Shown here in pieces: positions 25,026 to 33,191 of a stretch of DNA of 64,000 nucleotides. The notes beneath the pieces were generated by a model. The model saw nothing but the letters and a program-made list of their open reading frames with translations. It did no database searches and had not been told where the DNA came from. The position numbers were made by a program, and so were the translations under genes. This DNA comes from Candidatus Methylomirabilota bacterium (GTDB lineage Bacteria > Methylomirabilota > Methylomirabilia > Methylomirabilales > Methylomirabilaceae). Every line of letters begins with the position of its first letter. The first letter of the stretch is position 1. The stretch lies in the NCBI GenBank assembly GCA_028870115.1, contig JAGWQH010000102.1, positions 1 through 64,000 on the forward strand, read 5' to 3'.

Positions 25026-27701
25026 ATGGAACAGCCGCTCCTCTCACCTGGTAATCGAGAAGTAGACCGCCGGCAATCCGCACCAGCCACCCCTTTGCGC
25101 ATCCTGCTCGTTGAAGGCAACGCAGTCGACGCCGGACTGCTGTTGCAGGCGATCACGCATGGCGGCTTTGACGTCACGTCCGTGCGTGTCGAAACTGCTG
25201 AGCAGATGCGCGCGGAGCTGGCGCGCGCCGAGTGGGATATCATCGTCGCCGACTACCACCTGCCGACCTTTGACGGCATGGCAGCGCTGAAGCTCCTGCG
25301 ATCAACCGGAAAAGCGATTCCGTTCATCGTTGTTTCCGGCATCATTTCCGACGAGACCGCGATTGAAGTCGTCAAAGCGGGCGCGCGAGATTATATTCGC
25401 AAGGATCAGCCTGCGCGCCTGGTTGCCGCAATCCGGCGTGAACTGGACGCCGCCCGCATTCAGCGCGCTCAACCCCGGTCCGGCGCGCCGCATATGTGGC
25501 GCCACATCGGGATTGCGTCCCGCCTGATGTGCGGTTTTGTCGTGGCGACGCTTTTGTTCGCTTTGTTGGGCATCTGGCACGCAGTCGTACATATGCGAGC
25601 GGTTAACCATGCCGTGATAGCCGACGCGGAGCAGAGCGCGCGCTACTTGAGCGTGAGTGTCGCCAAACTGGATGAAAAGGCCGGTAGGCCAGATGTCTTC
25701 TTCGACCAGCCCGCCTATATACAGGAGTTGGTGGAGAAACTGGCGCGAGTGCAGAAGCGGGACATTGAGATCGTGGACTCGCGTAAGCGGATTGTTGCAG
25801 ACGTGATCACACAAGATATTGGGATGACGTATACGCACGATGAGGGCAATGATGTGGCGCTGACCATCCAGGATGGCCGGGCTCGCGCGTTCGTTGAAAG
25901 AAGCGCGGACTATCCTGCCGGCATCCGTCAGATGGTTGTTCCGATCCAGGCCAGAGACGGGAAGATCGTAGGCGCGCTGCTGTTGGATTACACCGCGTCC
26001 TACGAAAGCGACATGCGGCACGTTGCAGTACAGACGCGCTGGTTCGCGATAGCCGGTCTTTTTGTGCTGGCTATCGCAGCAGGTATCGGCTGGGTGACAT
26101 CGCGGTCGATTACGAAGCCGATCCATCAACTGCGCGAGGCCGCATACAGGCTGGGACGACAGGAGCTGGATGCGCCAATCTCGATGGAGTGCGCCGATGA
26201 AATCGGCGAACTGGCCGATGCGTTCGAACAGATGCGCGTTAATCTGGTCATCGCGCTGGACGCGCGGGCCAATCTGGAACAGACGCTTGCCGGCAGCAAT
26301 CGAGCCCTGCGTAGGCTGGTCAACCGAGCGCCTATCGCGGGTATGGTGCTCGACTTCAACGGTGTCGTGCGGATGTGGAGTCTCGACGCCGAACGGTTGT
26401 ATGGCTGGGGTGAGGGGGAAGTTCTGAACCGTCCCGCACCGGGGATTCCACCCGACAAGCGCGATGAATTTGAGGCGTTGTGTAAGCGGCTTGCCGGTGG
26501 CGAGATCATCACTGGGCATGAGACCATGCGTCTGAAAAAAGACGGCACGCCGCTGGACGTTACGCTGTCGCTTGCACCCTGGAGCGATTCGCGCGGTAAT
26601 GTCACGGGCTTTATCTCAATTGCCATCGATAACACCGACCGCAAGCGCGCGGAGGTCGCGCTGCGCGAAGCAAACGCCGCAATAACCGTTACGATGCGCG
26701 AATTGGAACGTCGTACGGCGGAACTGCACCTGCTGCGCGAAATGACCGACCTGATCCAAGGCAGCATCAGCGCCGATGAAGCGTACGATGTCGCTCAACG
26801 CTATCTGCCGCGACTGTTCCCTCACGACACGGGCGCGCTCTATGTGCGTTCACCCTCGCGGGACCTCCTGGAACAGACGTCGGCATGGGGCGATCCGACG
26901 GCTTATCTGAGCTCTGCCTTCGCGTCCGAAGACTGTTGGGCCCTGCGGCGCGGGCAGCCGCATTGCGTACGCGCCAGTCGCGACGAGCCGCTGTGCCGTC
27001 ACACGCCTCCCGCCAAGCGGCGAGAGTGGATGTGCGTCCCATTGCTGGCGCACGGCGAGGCGCTGGGTATCTTACATCTCTGCCGTTGCGAAGTCGACGA
27101 CACAGACCTGGCGGAACCGGCTTTCCTAACCCTGGCGGAGACCGTAGCCAACAGCCTCAGCCTCTCCCTCGGCAACCTGCGGCTGCGTGAGACCCTGCGC
27201 CAGCAATCGATTCGCGATTCGTTGACCGGTCTGTTCAATCGCCGCTATCTGGACGAGACCCTGCCGCGCGAAATCCTGCGCGCCACACGTGCCGGTTCAA
27301 CGCTCGGCGTGGTAATGTTGGATATCGACCATTTCAAGCAGCTCAACGACACCCACGGGCATGACGCCGGCGACGCGGTCCTCTCTGCGCTGGGCAGATT
27401 CTTGCGGCATCACGTGCGCGGCGACGATATTGCGTGTCGCTACGGCGGCGAAGAGTTCACGCTGATTCTGCCTGGCGCCTCGCTGGACATTGTACGCGAG
27501 CGCGCGGAACAGGTGCGCCTCGGCGCGCAGTCGCTTGTGGTGCGTGTTGCCGGTATACAATTGGGTACGATCACGCTCTCATTGGGCGTCGCCGTCTGGC
27601 CGCAGCATGGCGAGACGGCAGACGCAGTGCTGCAAGCGGCGGACTCGGCCCTCTATCGTGCCAAGCAGGGAGGCAGAAATCGCGTCGAGATCGCCGCGTA
27701 A
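25026..27701 (+). CDS. Membrane diguanylate cyclase with receiver, HAMP, PAS, GAF and GGDEF domains
   Basis: Protein of 891 residues that probably makes cyclic di-GMP. Order of parts: receiver domain about 24-140 (LRILLVEGNAVDAG, phospho-acceptor Asp in IIVADYHLPTFDG, Lys in YIRKDQP); membrane helix about 163-185; periplasmic sensor about 190-335; second helix about 340-360 (WFAIAGLFVLAIAAGIGWV); HAMP about 361-415; PAS about 425-550; GAF about 565-715; GGDEF about 730-890. The active site is YGGEEF, and RGDD five residues before it is an intact inhibitory I-site. Placing a receiver before membrane segments is unusual. One of the two acidic-pocket residues is replaced (VEGN instead of VEDN or DD), so receiver phosphorylation is uncertain. 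Codon use and AT-rich flank suggest transfer. Confidence 0.92.
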   Translation: MEQPLLSPGNREVDRRQSAPATPLRILLVEGNAVDAGLLLQAITHGGFDVTSVRVETAEQMRAELARAEWDIIVADYHLPTFDGMAALKLLRSTGKAIPFIVVSGIISDETAIEVVKAGARDYIRKDQPARLVAAIRRELDAARIQRAQPRSGAPHMWRHIGIASRLMCGFVVATLLFALLGIWHAVVHMRAVNHAVIADAEQSARYLSVSVAKLDEKAGRPDVFFDQPAYIQELVEKLARVQKRDIEIVDSRKRIVADVITQDIGMTYTHDEGNDVALTIQDGRARAFVERSADYPAGIRQMVVPIQARDGKIVGALLLDYTASYESDMRHVAVQTRWFAIAGLFVLAIAAGIGWVTSRSITKPIHQLREAAYRLGRQELDAPISMECADEIGELADAFEQMRVNLVIALDARANLEQTLAGSNRALRRLVNRAPIAGMVLDFNGVVRMWSLDAERLYGWGEGEVLNRPAPGIPPDKRDEFEALCKRLAGGEIITGHETMRLKKDGTPLDVTLSLAPWSDSRGNVTGFISIAIDNTDRKRAEVALREANAAITVTMRELERRTAELHLLREMTDLIQGSISADEAYDVAQRYLPRLFPHDTGALYVRSPSRDLLEQTSAWGDPTAYLSSAFASEDCWALRRGQPHCVRASRDEPLCRHTPPAKRREWMCVPLLAHGEALGILHLCRCEVDDTDLAEPAFLTLAETVANSLSLSLGNLRLRETLRQQSIRDSLTGLFNRRYLDETLPREILRATRAGSTLGVVMLDIDHFKQLNDTHGHDAGDAVLSALGRFLRHHVRGDDIACRYGGEEFTLILPGASLDIVRERAEQVRLGAQSLVVRVAGIQLGTITLSLGVAVWPQHGETADAVLQAADSALYRAKQGGRNRVEIAA

Positions 27702-27744
27702 CGGCGAACGGCAACTAACCTCGTACCCGCGTACCGCGCACCGT

Positions 27745-28551
27745 TTACGGCTTCTCCACCGTCACGATTCTAGTGGAGCCGCACCGCAGGCACCTTCCCA
27801 GCCTCATATCGAGCGCCATCACGCGTCGGAAGAGAGCATCGAAACGAGGGGCGTCCTGCCTCCGGCGAAAGAGCAGCGACGGGGGGAACAGCATGGTCAG
27901 GATATTCATGCTCCGGACCTCAACAAGCCGCAGATTGTGCGCCTGCAAGAGGCGTGTCAGCTCCGACCAGGTGAAGGTCTTAAACTGCATCTCTTTCCAC
28001 TCCCGCAGGTGCCCGCCCAGAGTCGTCATGGCCTGCCACAGCTCCTTTGGCAGATAGAGCAGATCAGGACACCACTTCGAATCGATCTCGAACGAGATGA
28101 GCCCGCGCGGCGCACAGACCCGCACCATCTCTCGCAGTACGACATCGACCGCCGTAAAGTTGTGGCCGATGACATCGCCATAGGCGACCATGGCCTGGGC
28201 GCATCCATCTTCGAACGGCAGCCTGGTGATGTCGCCGGTCACAAGGCTGACGTTAGACCGGCCATTGCACCGTTGCCGCGCCGCCTCGATCATCTGATCC
28301 GAGATGTCGATCCCGACTACCCGCCCGGCCCGCTGCGCCAGCAGGACCGTCTGTTTCCCCGTCCCGCACCCAAGGTCAATCGCCAGGCCGTCCGGCTTCT
28401 CGCGGACGATCCATTCGACCGTTTCTCTGTAGATCCGATAGCATTCGGCGAAATAAAACTGGTCCTCGATCTGGTCGTACTCCGCCAGCATGGCGTTATA
28501 AACCGCCGCCACATGGGAGCCGACATCATGCGGGTTCGTCTGAGCAGTCAT
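27745..28551 (-). CDS. Class I SAM-dependent methyltransferase
   Basis: Protein of 268 residues from the ATG at 28551-28549. Motif I is GLAIDLGCGTGKQTVLLAQ near residue 55; motif II/III region VVGIDISDQMIEAARQR and DITRLPFEDGCAQAMVAYGD follow. The C-terminus has RCLRCGSTRIVTVEKP, a CxxC pair that may bind metal. Substrate is unknown. It is leftward, convergent with the diguanylate cyclase, and starts 23 nt after the alanine dehydrogenase stop, so both probably share a transcript. A longer in-frame reading into the ald gene lacks a plausible ribosome site and was not chosen. Confidence 0.85.
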   Translation of the reverse strand: MTAQTNPHDVGSHVAAVYNAMLAEYDQIEDQFYFAECYRIYRETVEWIVREKPDGLAIDLGCGTGKQTVLLAQRAGRVVGIDISDQMIEAARQRCNGRSNVSLVTGDITRLPFEDGCAQAMVAYGDVIGHNFTAVDVVLREMVRVCAPRGLISFEIDSKWCPDLLYLPKELWQAMTTLGGHLREWKEMQFKTFTWSELTRLLQAHNLRLVEVRSMNILTMLFPPSLLFRRRQDAPRFDALFRRVMALDMRLGRCLRCGSTRIVTVEKP

Positions 28552-28574
28552 AAACGGGGGATGATCGCCTTGCG

Positions 28575-29693
28575 CTAAGCCTTTGCGGCGTCCAGGGGCG
28601 GCAGGTAGGCCAGGCCATGCGCGTCGGCCACCGCGGGATGGGTGACGTGACCGAGGGCGAGATTCAATCCCAGCGACAACTCTGGGCAGTCCAGGATGGC
28701 CCGGCGCCACCCGCTGTCGGCGAGCCGAAGGGCGTAGGGAAGGGTGACGTTGGTGAGGGCAAAGGTTGAGGTCCTGGCGAAGGCGCCTGGCATGTTGGCG
28801 ACACAGTAGTGCAGGATACCGTCCACGGCATAAACGGGGTCGCTGTGGGAGGTGGGGCGGCTGGTCTCAAAGCAGCCGCCCTGATCGATGGCCACATCAA
28901 CGATCACCGATCCAGGCTTCATGAGCGTGATCATCTCCCGGGTCACCAGTTTGGGGGCTCTGGCCCCGGAGATGTAGACGGCCCCGATCAGGATATCGGC
29001 CCGTCGTACGCACTCCTCGATGCTCATCGAATTTGAAATGAGGGTCGTCACATTCTCCGGAAGGATCTCGTCAAGGTGGCGCATGCGGGTCTGATCCACG
29101 TCCAACAGATAGACCCATGCGCCCATGCCTGCCGCTACCTTCGCCGCGTTGGCCCCGACGACGCCGCCGCCCAGGATTACGACGGTGGCGGGGGGGACCC
29201 CTGGCACCCCGCCGATCAGCACGCCGCGCCCGCCATGCGGGGTAGCCAGATAGTGCGCCCCGACGTGGATTGCCATCCGTCCGGCGATCTCGCTCATCGG
29301 CTCGAGTAGCGGCTTTCGGCCTTCTGGCGTCTCTACGGTCTCATAGGCCACCGCTACCACCCGCCGCGCAAGGAGCTGTTTGGTGAGTTCAGGCACGGGG
29401 GCCAGATGCAGAAAGGTAAACAACACCTGTCCTTCCCGGAGCATCTCGCACTCGGGAGGAATCGGTTCCTTGACCTTGTAGATCAGATCGGCCTGGGCGT
29501 AGATCGTTGTCGGATCGCCAATCAGTTCGGCTCCGGCCTTGGCGTATGCGTCGTCCGATAAGCCGGAGCCGATCCCGGCCCCTCGCTGGACCAGCACCCG
29601 GTGCCCATGCGCCTGCAACGCCTGGACGCCGGCGGGTATGATCGCTACCCGACTCTCAGCCTCTTTGATCTCTTTTGGGACCCCGATGATCAT
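28575..29693 (-). CDS. ald: Alanine dehydrogenase
   Basis: NAD-dependent enzyme of 372 residues interconverting L-alanine and pyruvate plus ammonium. The N-terminal catalytic domain has MIIGVPKEIKEAESRVAIIP and EPIPPECEMLREGQVLFTFLH with the usual Lys and His; the NAD domain has VVILGGGVVGANAAKVAAGM. VDVAIDQGGCFETSRPTSH and VANMPGAFARTST are diagnostic of Ald rather than transhydrogenase alpha. Length is typical. It is leftward, with a 17-nt palindrome 50-66 nt upstream of the start, and is followed by the methyltransferase gene. Confidence 0.97.
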   Translation of the reverse strand: MIIGVPKEIKEAESRVAIIPAGVQALQAHGHRVLVQRGAGIGSGLSDDAYAKAGAELIGDPTTIYAQADLIYKVKEPIPPECEMLREGQVLFTFLHLAPVPELTKQLLARRVVAVAYETVETPEGRKPLLEPMSEIAGRMAIHVGAHYLATPHGGRGVLIGGVPGVPPATVVILGGGVVGANAAKVAAGMGAWVYLLDVDQTRMRHLDEILPENVTTLISNSMSIEECVRRADILIGAVYISGARAPKLVTREMITLMKPGSVIVDVAIDQGGCFETSRPTSHSDPVYAVDGILHYCVANMPGAFARTSTFALTNVTLPYALRLADSGWRRAILDCPELSLGLNLALGHVTHPAVADAHGLAYLPPLDAAKA

Positions 29694-29743
29694 CGCGACT
29701 CACTGGTACATCGTGACACGCTAAGCAAAAAGTGACATATCGT

Positions 29744-29760
29744 CCTTGACGATGTCAAGG
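29744..29760. promoter_or_regulatory. Palindrome upstream of ald (candidate operator)
   Basis: CCTTGAC (29744-29750) and GTCAAGG (29754-29760) are perfect 7-bp arms around GAT. The right arm read leftward also supplies TTGAC, so the palindrome overlaps a possible -35 for ald. Its symmetry and distance (51 nt to the ald start codon) suit a dimeric regulator. No regulator gene is adjacent. Confidence 0.4.
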
Positions 29761-29794
29761 ATCGATCGCCCGAAGGCGAGGGCGCCTTTTGTGG

Positions 29795-30481
29795 TTAGCT
29801 CAGGCACAACCTTTCCAGAAGGTCGAGGTTCAGGCACTCCAGGCTCCGGACCACAAGCTCGGCGCCGGTGAAGTCCTGACCGCGCGTATACTCATTATAG
29901 ACGACGGCGCACGGCAAGCCGGCTCCATTGGCCGCCTTGAAACCTTTCTCGGAGTCCTCGATAACCAGGATCTCCGACGCATCGAATCCGAGCATCGCCG
30001 CGCACCGCGCATACAGGGCCGAGTCCTTCTTTCCGGATTGTTGGCCGAAAATCGGGCTGAAGACATCGAGAGCCTCTGGAATCAGCGCCTTCAGGAGCGC
30101 GAGGATCTGATCTTCATGGGTGACCGATACGATCGCCAGTCGAATACCGCGATCGATCGCCTCGTGGATAATCCGGGCCACACCGGGGTACAGCGACAGC
30201 CCACCAACCCGCTGCAGATACAACTCCTTCTTCAACGCAAACAGCTCCGGCACAATCCGGTCGATCTCGGTCTCGGAGAGCGAGGTCCGGGTCGAAAGCG
30301 CCAGTCGCATCCGCCGGGCATTACCGGGAATCTTCAACAGCTCTTTGAACTCCTCCCAGCTCCAGCGGATATCAAACCCCATCTGCGCGAACGCCTCGTT
30401 GCAGGCCACCAGATGCCCGTTCCGCTCCGTATCGGCCAGCGTCCCATCCACGTCAAAGATAATCGCCTTGAGTTTTTCCAT
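29795..30481 (-). CDS. HAD-superfamily phosphatase, CbbY/beta-PGM-like
   Basis: Haloacid dehalogenase-fold hydrolase of 228 residues. Motif I is AIIFDVDGTLADTERNGHL, motif II the VSVTHED region, motif III Lys in QQSGKKDSALY, and motif IV LVIEDSEKGFKAA. The helical cap domain after motif I (NEAFAQMGFDIRWSWEEFKEL) resembles CbbY, which dephosphorylates xylulose-1,5-bisphosphate, a Rubisco inhibitor. No Calvin-cycle gene is nearby, so the CbbY role is possible but not shown; beta-phosphoglucomutase-like or other sugar-phosphate phosphatases are alternatives. It is leftward, upstream of ald with a 101-nt gap. Confidence 0.88.
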   Translation of the reverse strand: MEKLKAIIFDVDGTLADTERNGHLVACNEAFAQMGFDIRWSWEEFKELLKIPGNARRMRLALSTRTSLSETEIDRIVPELFALKKELYLQRVGGLSLYPGVARIIHEAIDRGIRLAIVSVTHEDQILALLKALIPEALDVFSPIFGQQSGKKDSALYARCAAMLGFDASEILVIEDSEKGFKAANGAGLPCAVVYNEYTRGQDFTGAELVVRSLECLNLDLLERLCLS

Positions 30482-30625
30482 CTCTCCCGCTCAGAAAATG
30501 TCTATCGAGTCTGTCGCGTCCCGGAGCCCCCGGCACCCATGCCGGGCGTAGCCCTTCCACGCCAGGCAATTTTCATGATATATGGGTAGCCTGGAGGGGG
30601 CCATGACAATTCTGGTGATAATACC

Positions 30626-30653
30626 TTGACACCGCACTACCATCAAATAGAAT
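30626..30653 (+). promoter_or_regulatory. Sigma70-type promoter of the HEPN islet
   Basis: TTGACA (30626-30631), a 16-nt spacer and TAGAAT (30648-30653) lie 67 nt upstream of the GTG at 30720, in the otherwise featureless 238-nt divergent spacer after the HAD gene. It would drive the hypothetical gene and the GGCT-HEPN gene together. Confidence 0.65.
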
Positions 30654-30719
30654 GTTTCCATTTGTAGGAGAAGCTCAAAAGTAAATGTTAGGTCGAGGGA
30701 CAGAGACAAGGGGGCCATA

Positions 30720-31139
30720 GTGGCAGGGTATTCCAAGCTCTATGTGATCGGAGCCCCCGGCGGTTTCATGGGGGCCGACGGGCTCAATCCCATCGAGTTC
30801 CTCGTCCTTGTAGGAAACGCTGACCGCCAATGGCTTGAGCCCCACTACTTCGACAGGTCCATCAGGCCCATCGGCAGGGTTCGAGTCATCGTACCGCCTG
30901 AGCCAAGCCACCCTGACTCCTTGCTGGATGCATGCATCGCCTTCTGCCCTCGGCGCTTCAGGTCGTGTCCGTCACTCGCGGAAGTCGAGTCGGAGCTTCG
31001 AGAGACCGACCGTCTCGACTTCGACGCCCGTGCTCAAGAAATTCCCGCAGCATGGGTCAGGCTGCGGGAGGAGGCGAGACCCCTATTCGCTGCGATGAAC
31101 ATCTGGCGTGCCGATCTCGTCCCGATGGAACGGACGTAA
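30720..31139 (+). CDS. Hypothetical protein, 139 residues, operon partner of the GGCT-HEPN gene
   Basis: I do not recognise a family. GTG at 30720 follows AAGGGGGCC. The protein is soluble and looks like real coding sequence: a beta-rich N-terminal half (KLYVIGAPGGFMGADGLNPI then EFLVLVGNADRQWLEPHYFD) and a helical C-terminal half with Arg/Glu/Trp (WVRLREEARPLFAAMNIWRA). There is no signal peptide, membrane segment or obvious catalytic motif. The stop is 3 nt before the ATG of the GGCT-HEPN gene, so the two are almost certainly co-translated and may act together, for example as partners in a toxin-antitoxin or defence module. That role is inferred from context only. Confidence 0.7.
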   Translation: MAGYSKLYVIGAPGGFMGADGLNPIEFLVLVGNADRQWLEPHYFDRSIRPIGRVRVIVPPEPSHPDSLLDACIAFCPRRFRSCPSLAEVESELRETDRLDFDARAQEIPAAWVRLREEARPLFAAMNIWRADLVPMERT

Positions 31140-31142
31140 TCA

Positions 31143-31979
31143 ATGAAACGCCCGCCGAGCATTGATCGCCCCTTCTTTGCTTACGGCCTTTTCAGGCCTG
31201 GACAGTTGGCCTTCTTCCAGCTGAGTGACCTCGTCAGCGCGGTTGCCGAGCCGGCAAGCGTAGCGGGAAGTCTATTCCTGCGTGATGGCCTGCCGATCAT
31301 TGACCTGGAGGGGCTCGGGTCCGTCAAAGGCGCGCTACTATCGTTCCCGCCTGAGGGAATCGCGGAAGCATACGACCGCATATCAGCCATGGAGCCAGAC
31401 CAACATTACCGCTGGGACGTAGCCCAAGTCGATGACAAGCTCGCAAACGTTTTGGTCGGTCGGTCTCCAAGGAAAGGCAGCGTAGCCTGCGAGGAAGACG
31501 AGTGGAACGGCTGGAACGACCCACTTTTCACGGCAGCGCTGGATGTGGTGGAGGAGACGCTCAAATCGCAAGACTTTGACTGGAATCTGAAGCCTCTGTT
31601 CAGATTGCAGATGGCTTATCTTCTCCTCTGGTCCTCCATTGAGCGGTACGTGTCACTACGTTATCACCTCAGCGATAAGGTCTCAGAGAAGGTTGGCCAG
31701 CTAGCACGTGAGCCAGCATTCGTCGAAAGCCTTCGACAACACGTCACGGCACGCCGCGAAGTCTATCGGGCTGATAGGCCTACTGAGAAGGAAGTTCTTG
31801 ACCCAGAGGTATCGGAGAGGGCGGTGCGCTACTACTATCAGGTGCGCTCCAACATCACCCACCGCGGCAAGGGCGTAGTCCGGGACTACGCGCGCGTGAA
31901 GGTTTCTCTCGAAGAGCTATTACAGATATTTCGGGACGTGCTGAGAGCGGCACAGCGCGATGCCAAGTATTCGGCGTAA
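31143..31979 (+). CDS. Fusion of a GGCT-like domain and a HEPN domain
   Basis: Protein of 278 residues. The N-terminal part (about 10-105) resembles the gamma-glutamylcyclotransferase/AIG2 fold: FFAYGLFRPGQLAFF corresponds to the usual (V/A)YGTLRxG motif and AMEPDQHYRW to the E...YRR region. The C-terminal part (about 150-275) is helical and contains R-S-N-I-T-H (R235-H240), an R-x4-H motif of HEPN ribonucleases, in the context QVRSNITHRGKG. HEPN proteins are frequent toxins and anti-phage effectors (family knowledge). The fusion with a GGCT-like domain is not one I know; GGCT-like domains could process or protect small molecules or reverse a modification. Functional assignment is inference. 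Confidence 0.65.
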   Translation: MKRPPSIDRPFFAYGLFRPGQLAFFQLSDLVSAVAEPASVAGSLFLRDGLPIIDLEGLGSVKGALLSFPPEGIAEAYDRISAMEPDQHYRWDVAQVDDKLANVLVGRSPRKGSVACEEDEWNGWNDPLFTAALDVVEETLKSQDFDWNLKPLFRLQMAYLLLWSSIERYVSLRYHLSDKVSEKVGQLAREPAFVESLRQHVTARREVYRADRPTEKEVLDPEVSERAVRYYYQVRSNITHRGKGVVRDYARVKVSLEELLQIFRDVLRAAQRDAKYSA

Positions 31980-31994
31980 CCAACAAGGATTGTG

Positions 31995-32011
31995 ACGACC
32001 GGTAGGGTCGT
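31995..32011 (+). terminator. Weak hairpin after the GGCT-HEPN gene
   Basis: ACGACC (31995-32000) pairs with GGTCGT (32006-32011) around a 5-nt loop, 16 nt after the stop codon. It is followed by TTCAGTCCTTTATT, a broken U-rich tract. It may be a weak factor-independent terminator separating this gene from the next HEPN gene. Confidence 0.3.
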
Positions 32012-32076
32012 TTCAGTCCTTTATTGAGCGGCACATGAAGTGGGCTCAATTCCAACATTCATCATAGGTCACAGGA

Positions 32077-32856
32077 ATGCCTACTAATACTGTAACCTTG
32101 CAAAGTACCATCTTGAGATTATTAGCGGAGCCCAGGGTAGATAAAAGGCTTGGTAGAGGAGACCACTATTTCACCGAGGCTGTATTGAATGAGTACCCCA
32201 GGGAGAGTAGGCCGTCCCGTGAGCTTATCTCTCAAACTCTTTGGTCACTTGTAGGCCGAGGGCTGATTTATATCAATATCTGGCAGTCTGCACCGGAAAA
32301 TTGGGAATGGCGACTTACAGATGCCGGAACAGCCGCCGCGAAAGATGAACAATTCAATCCCGATGATCCGGAACGATACATGGCACGGCTTCGGTCAAAC
32401 GTCGCTGGCATGAGCGATCTTGTCTCCATGTATGCCGATGAGGCCGTTCGGTGTTACACAAATGGCTGCTATCTTGCGTCGGCAGTAAGTTTGGGTGTAG
32501 CGTCAGAAGCAGCTTTTATGGAGATGGCCGTTGCAAGCGTAGCGTGGCTGCAATCATCTGGCGTGGCGCTGAGGAAAATTCTCGATGACCCCCGACAACC
32601 GTATGTGAGAAAATTCGAAGAATTCAGAAACCGCATCGAACCTCGGAAGGGCGATCTATCTGATGAACTTGCCGACGGCATGAGCCTCACGTTTGACGCT
32701 GTGATTGACCTGTTACGCATACAAAGGAACGACGCAGGGCATCCAACTGGCAAGCCCGTATTACGTGAGGACCAATATATTTCTCTCCAAATGTTTGCTC
32801 GTTATCTACAAAAGCTTTATCAATTCCGAGCATTTTTCCTGAGTGCGTCACCATAG
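32077..32856 (+). CDS. wHTH-HEPN protein of unknown function
   Basis: Protein of 259 residues. The N-terminal 90 residues look like a winged helix: YFTEAVLNEY, then PSRELISQTLWSLVGRGLIY and NWEWRLTDAG. The C-terminal half is helical and carries RNDAGHPTGK, where R217 and H222 form an R-x4-H HEPN motif with the polar residue after Arg as in catalytic members. The gene is noticeably richer in A/T than its neighbours, suggesting a separate transfer. It may be a nucleic-acid-sensing ribonuclease or an abortive-infection protein. It is 97 nt behind another HEPN gene on the same strand. The start ATG at 32077 follows TCACAGGA. Confidence 0.68.
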   Translation: MPTNTVTLQSTILRLLAEPRVDKRLGRGDHYFTEAVLNEYPRESRPSRELISQTLWSLVGRGLIYINIWQSAPENWEWRLTDAGTAAAKDEQFNPDDPERYMARLRSNVAGMSDLVSMYADEAVRCYTNGCYLASAVSLGVASEAAFMEMAVASVAWLQSSGVALRKILDDPRQPYVRKFEEFRNRIEPRKGDLSDELADGMSLTFDAVIDLLRIQRNDAGHPTGKPVLREDQYISLQMFARYLQKLYQFRAFFLSASP

Positions 32857-32925
32857 CGCCGCCCCACAACGTGTTCCACCCGACCGTGCGGCAGGTGAAC
32901 ACCAGCGTGCGGCGCGTGATTGGGG

Positions 32926-32954
32926 TTGACCGCCGGAAACGGTGCGCCTATCAT
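32926..32954 (+). promoter_or_regulatory. Promoter giving a probably leaderless DUF433 transcript
   Basis: TTGACC (32926-32931), a 17-nt spacer and TATCAT (32949-32954) are followed by only 6 nt before the ATG of the antitoxin gene. Transcription starting 6-8 nt after the -10 would begin at or next to that ATG. No Shine-Dalgarno precedes the ATG, consistent with a leaderless mRNA. Confidence 0.6.
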
Positions 32955-32960
32955 TGGCAT

Positions 32961-33191
32961 ATGGACTACCGAAATGTCATCACGATTGAGCCAGGCAAGT
33001 GTGGCGGAAAGCCGTGCATCCGCGGACTGCGCATTACCGTATACGATGTCCTCGAGTATCTCGCTTCCGGAATGACTGAAGCGGAGATCCTCACCGATTT
33101 CCCCGACCTCACAGCCGAGGACATCCGTGCTTGCCTCGCCTTCGCGGCTGATCGTGAGCGTAGAATGGTGTCGGTTCCGCCGGCAGCATGA
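32961..33191 (+). CDS. DUF433-family antitoxin
   Basis: Small protein of 76 residues from the ATG at 32961. The DUF433 core is clear: MDYRNVITIEPGKCGGKPCI, then RGLRITVYDVLEYLASGMTE with a helix-turn-helix, and ILTDFPDLTAEDIRACLAFA. These proteins are the DNA-binding antitoxin partners of PIN-like (DUF5615/VapC-type) toxins. The stop overlaps the start of the toxin gene by 4 nt (ATGA). The N-terminal HTH probably represses the pair's own promoter. Confidence 0.88.
   Translation: MDYRNVITIEPGKCGGKPCIRGLRITVYDVLEYLASGMTEAEILTDFPDLTAEDIRACLAFAADRERRMVSVPPAA

Noticed and set aside
27490-28578. Plus-strand frame of about 360 codons running from the diguanylate cyclase into the methyltransferase
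   Set aside because: It overlaps two well-supported genes out of frame and antisense; the product lacks domains.
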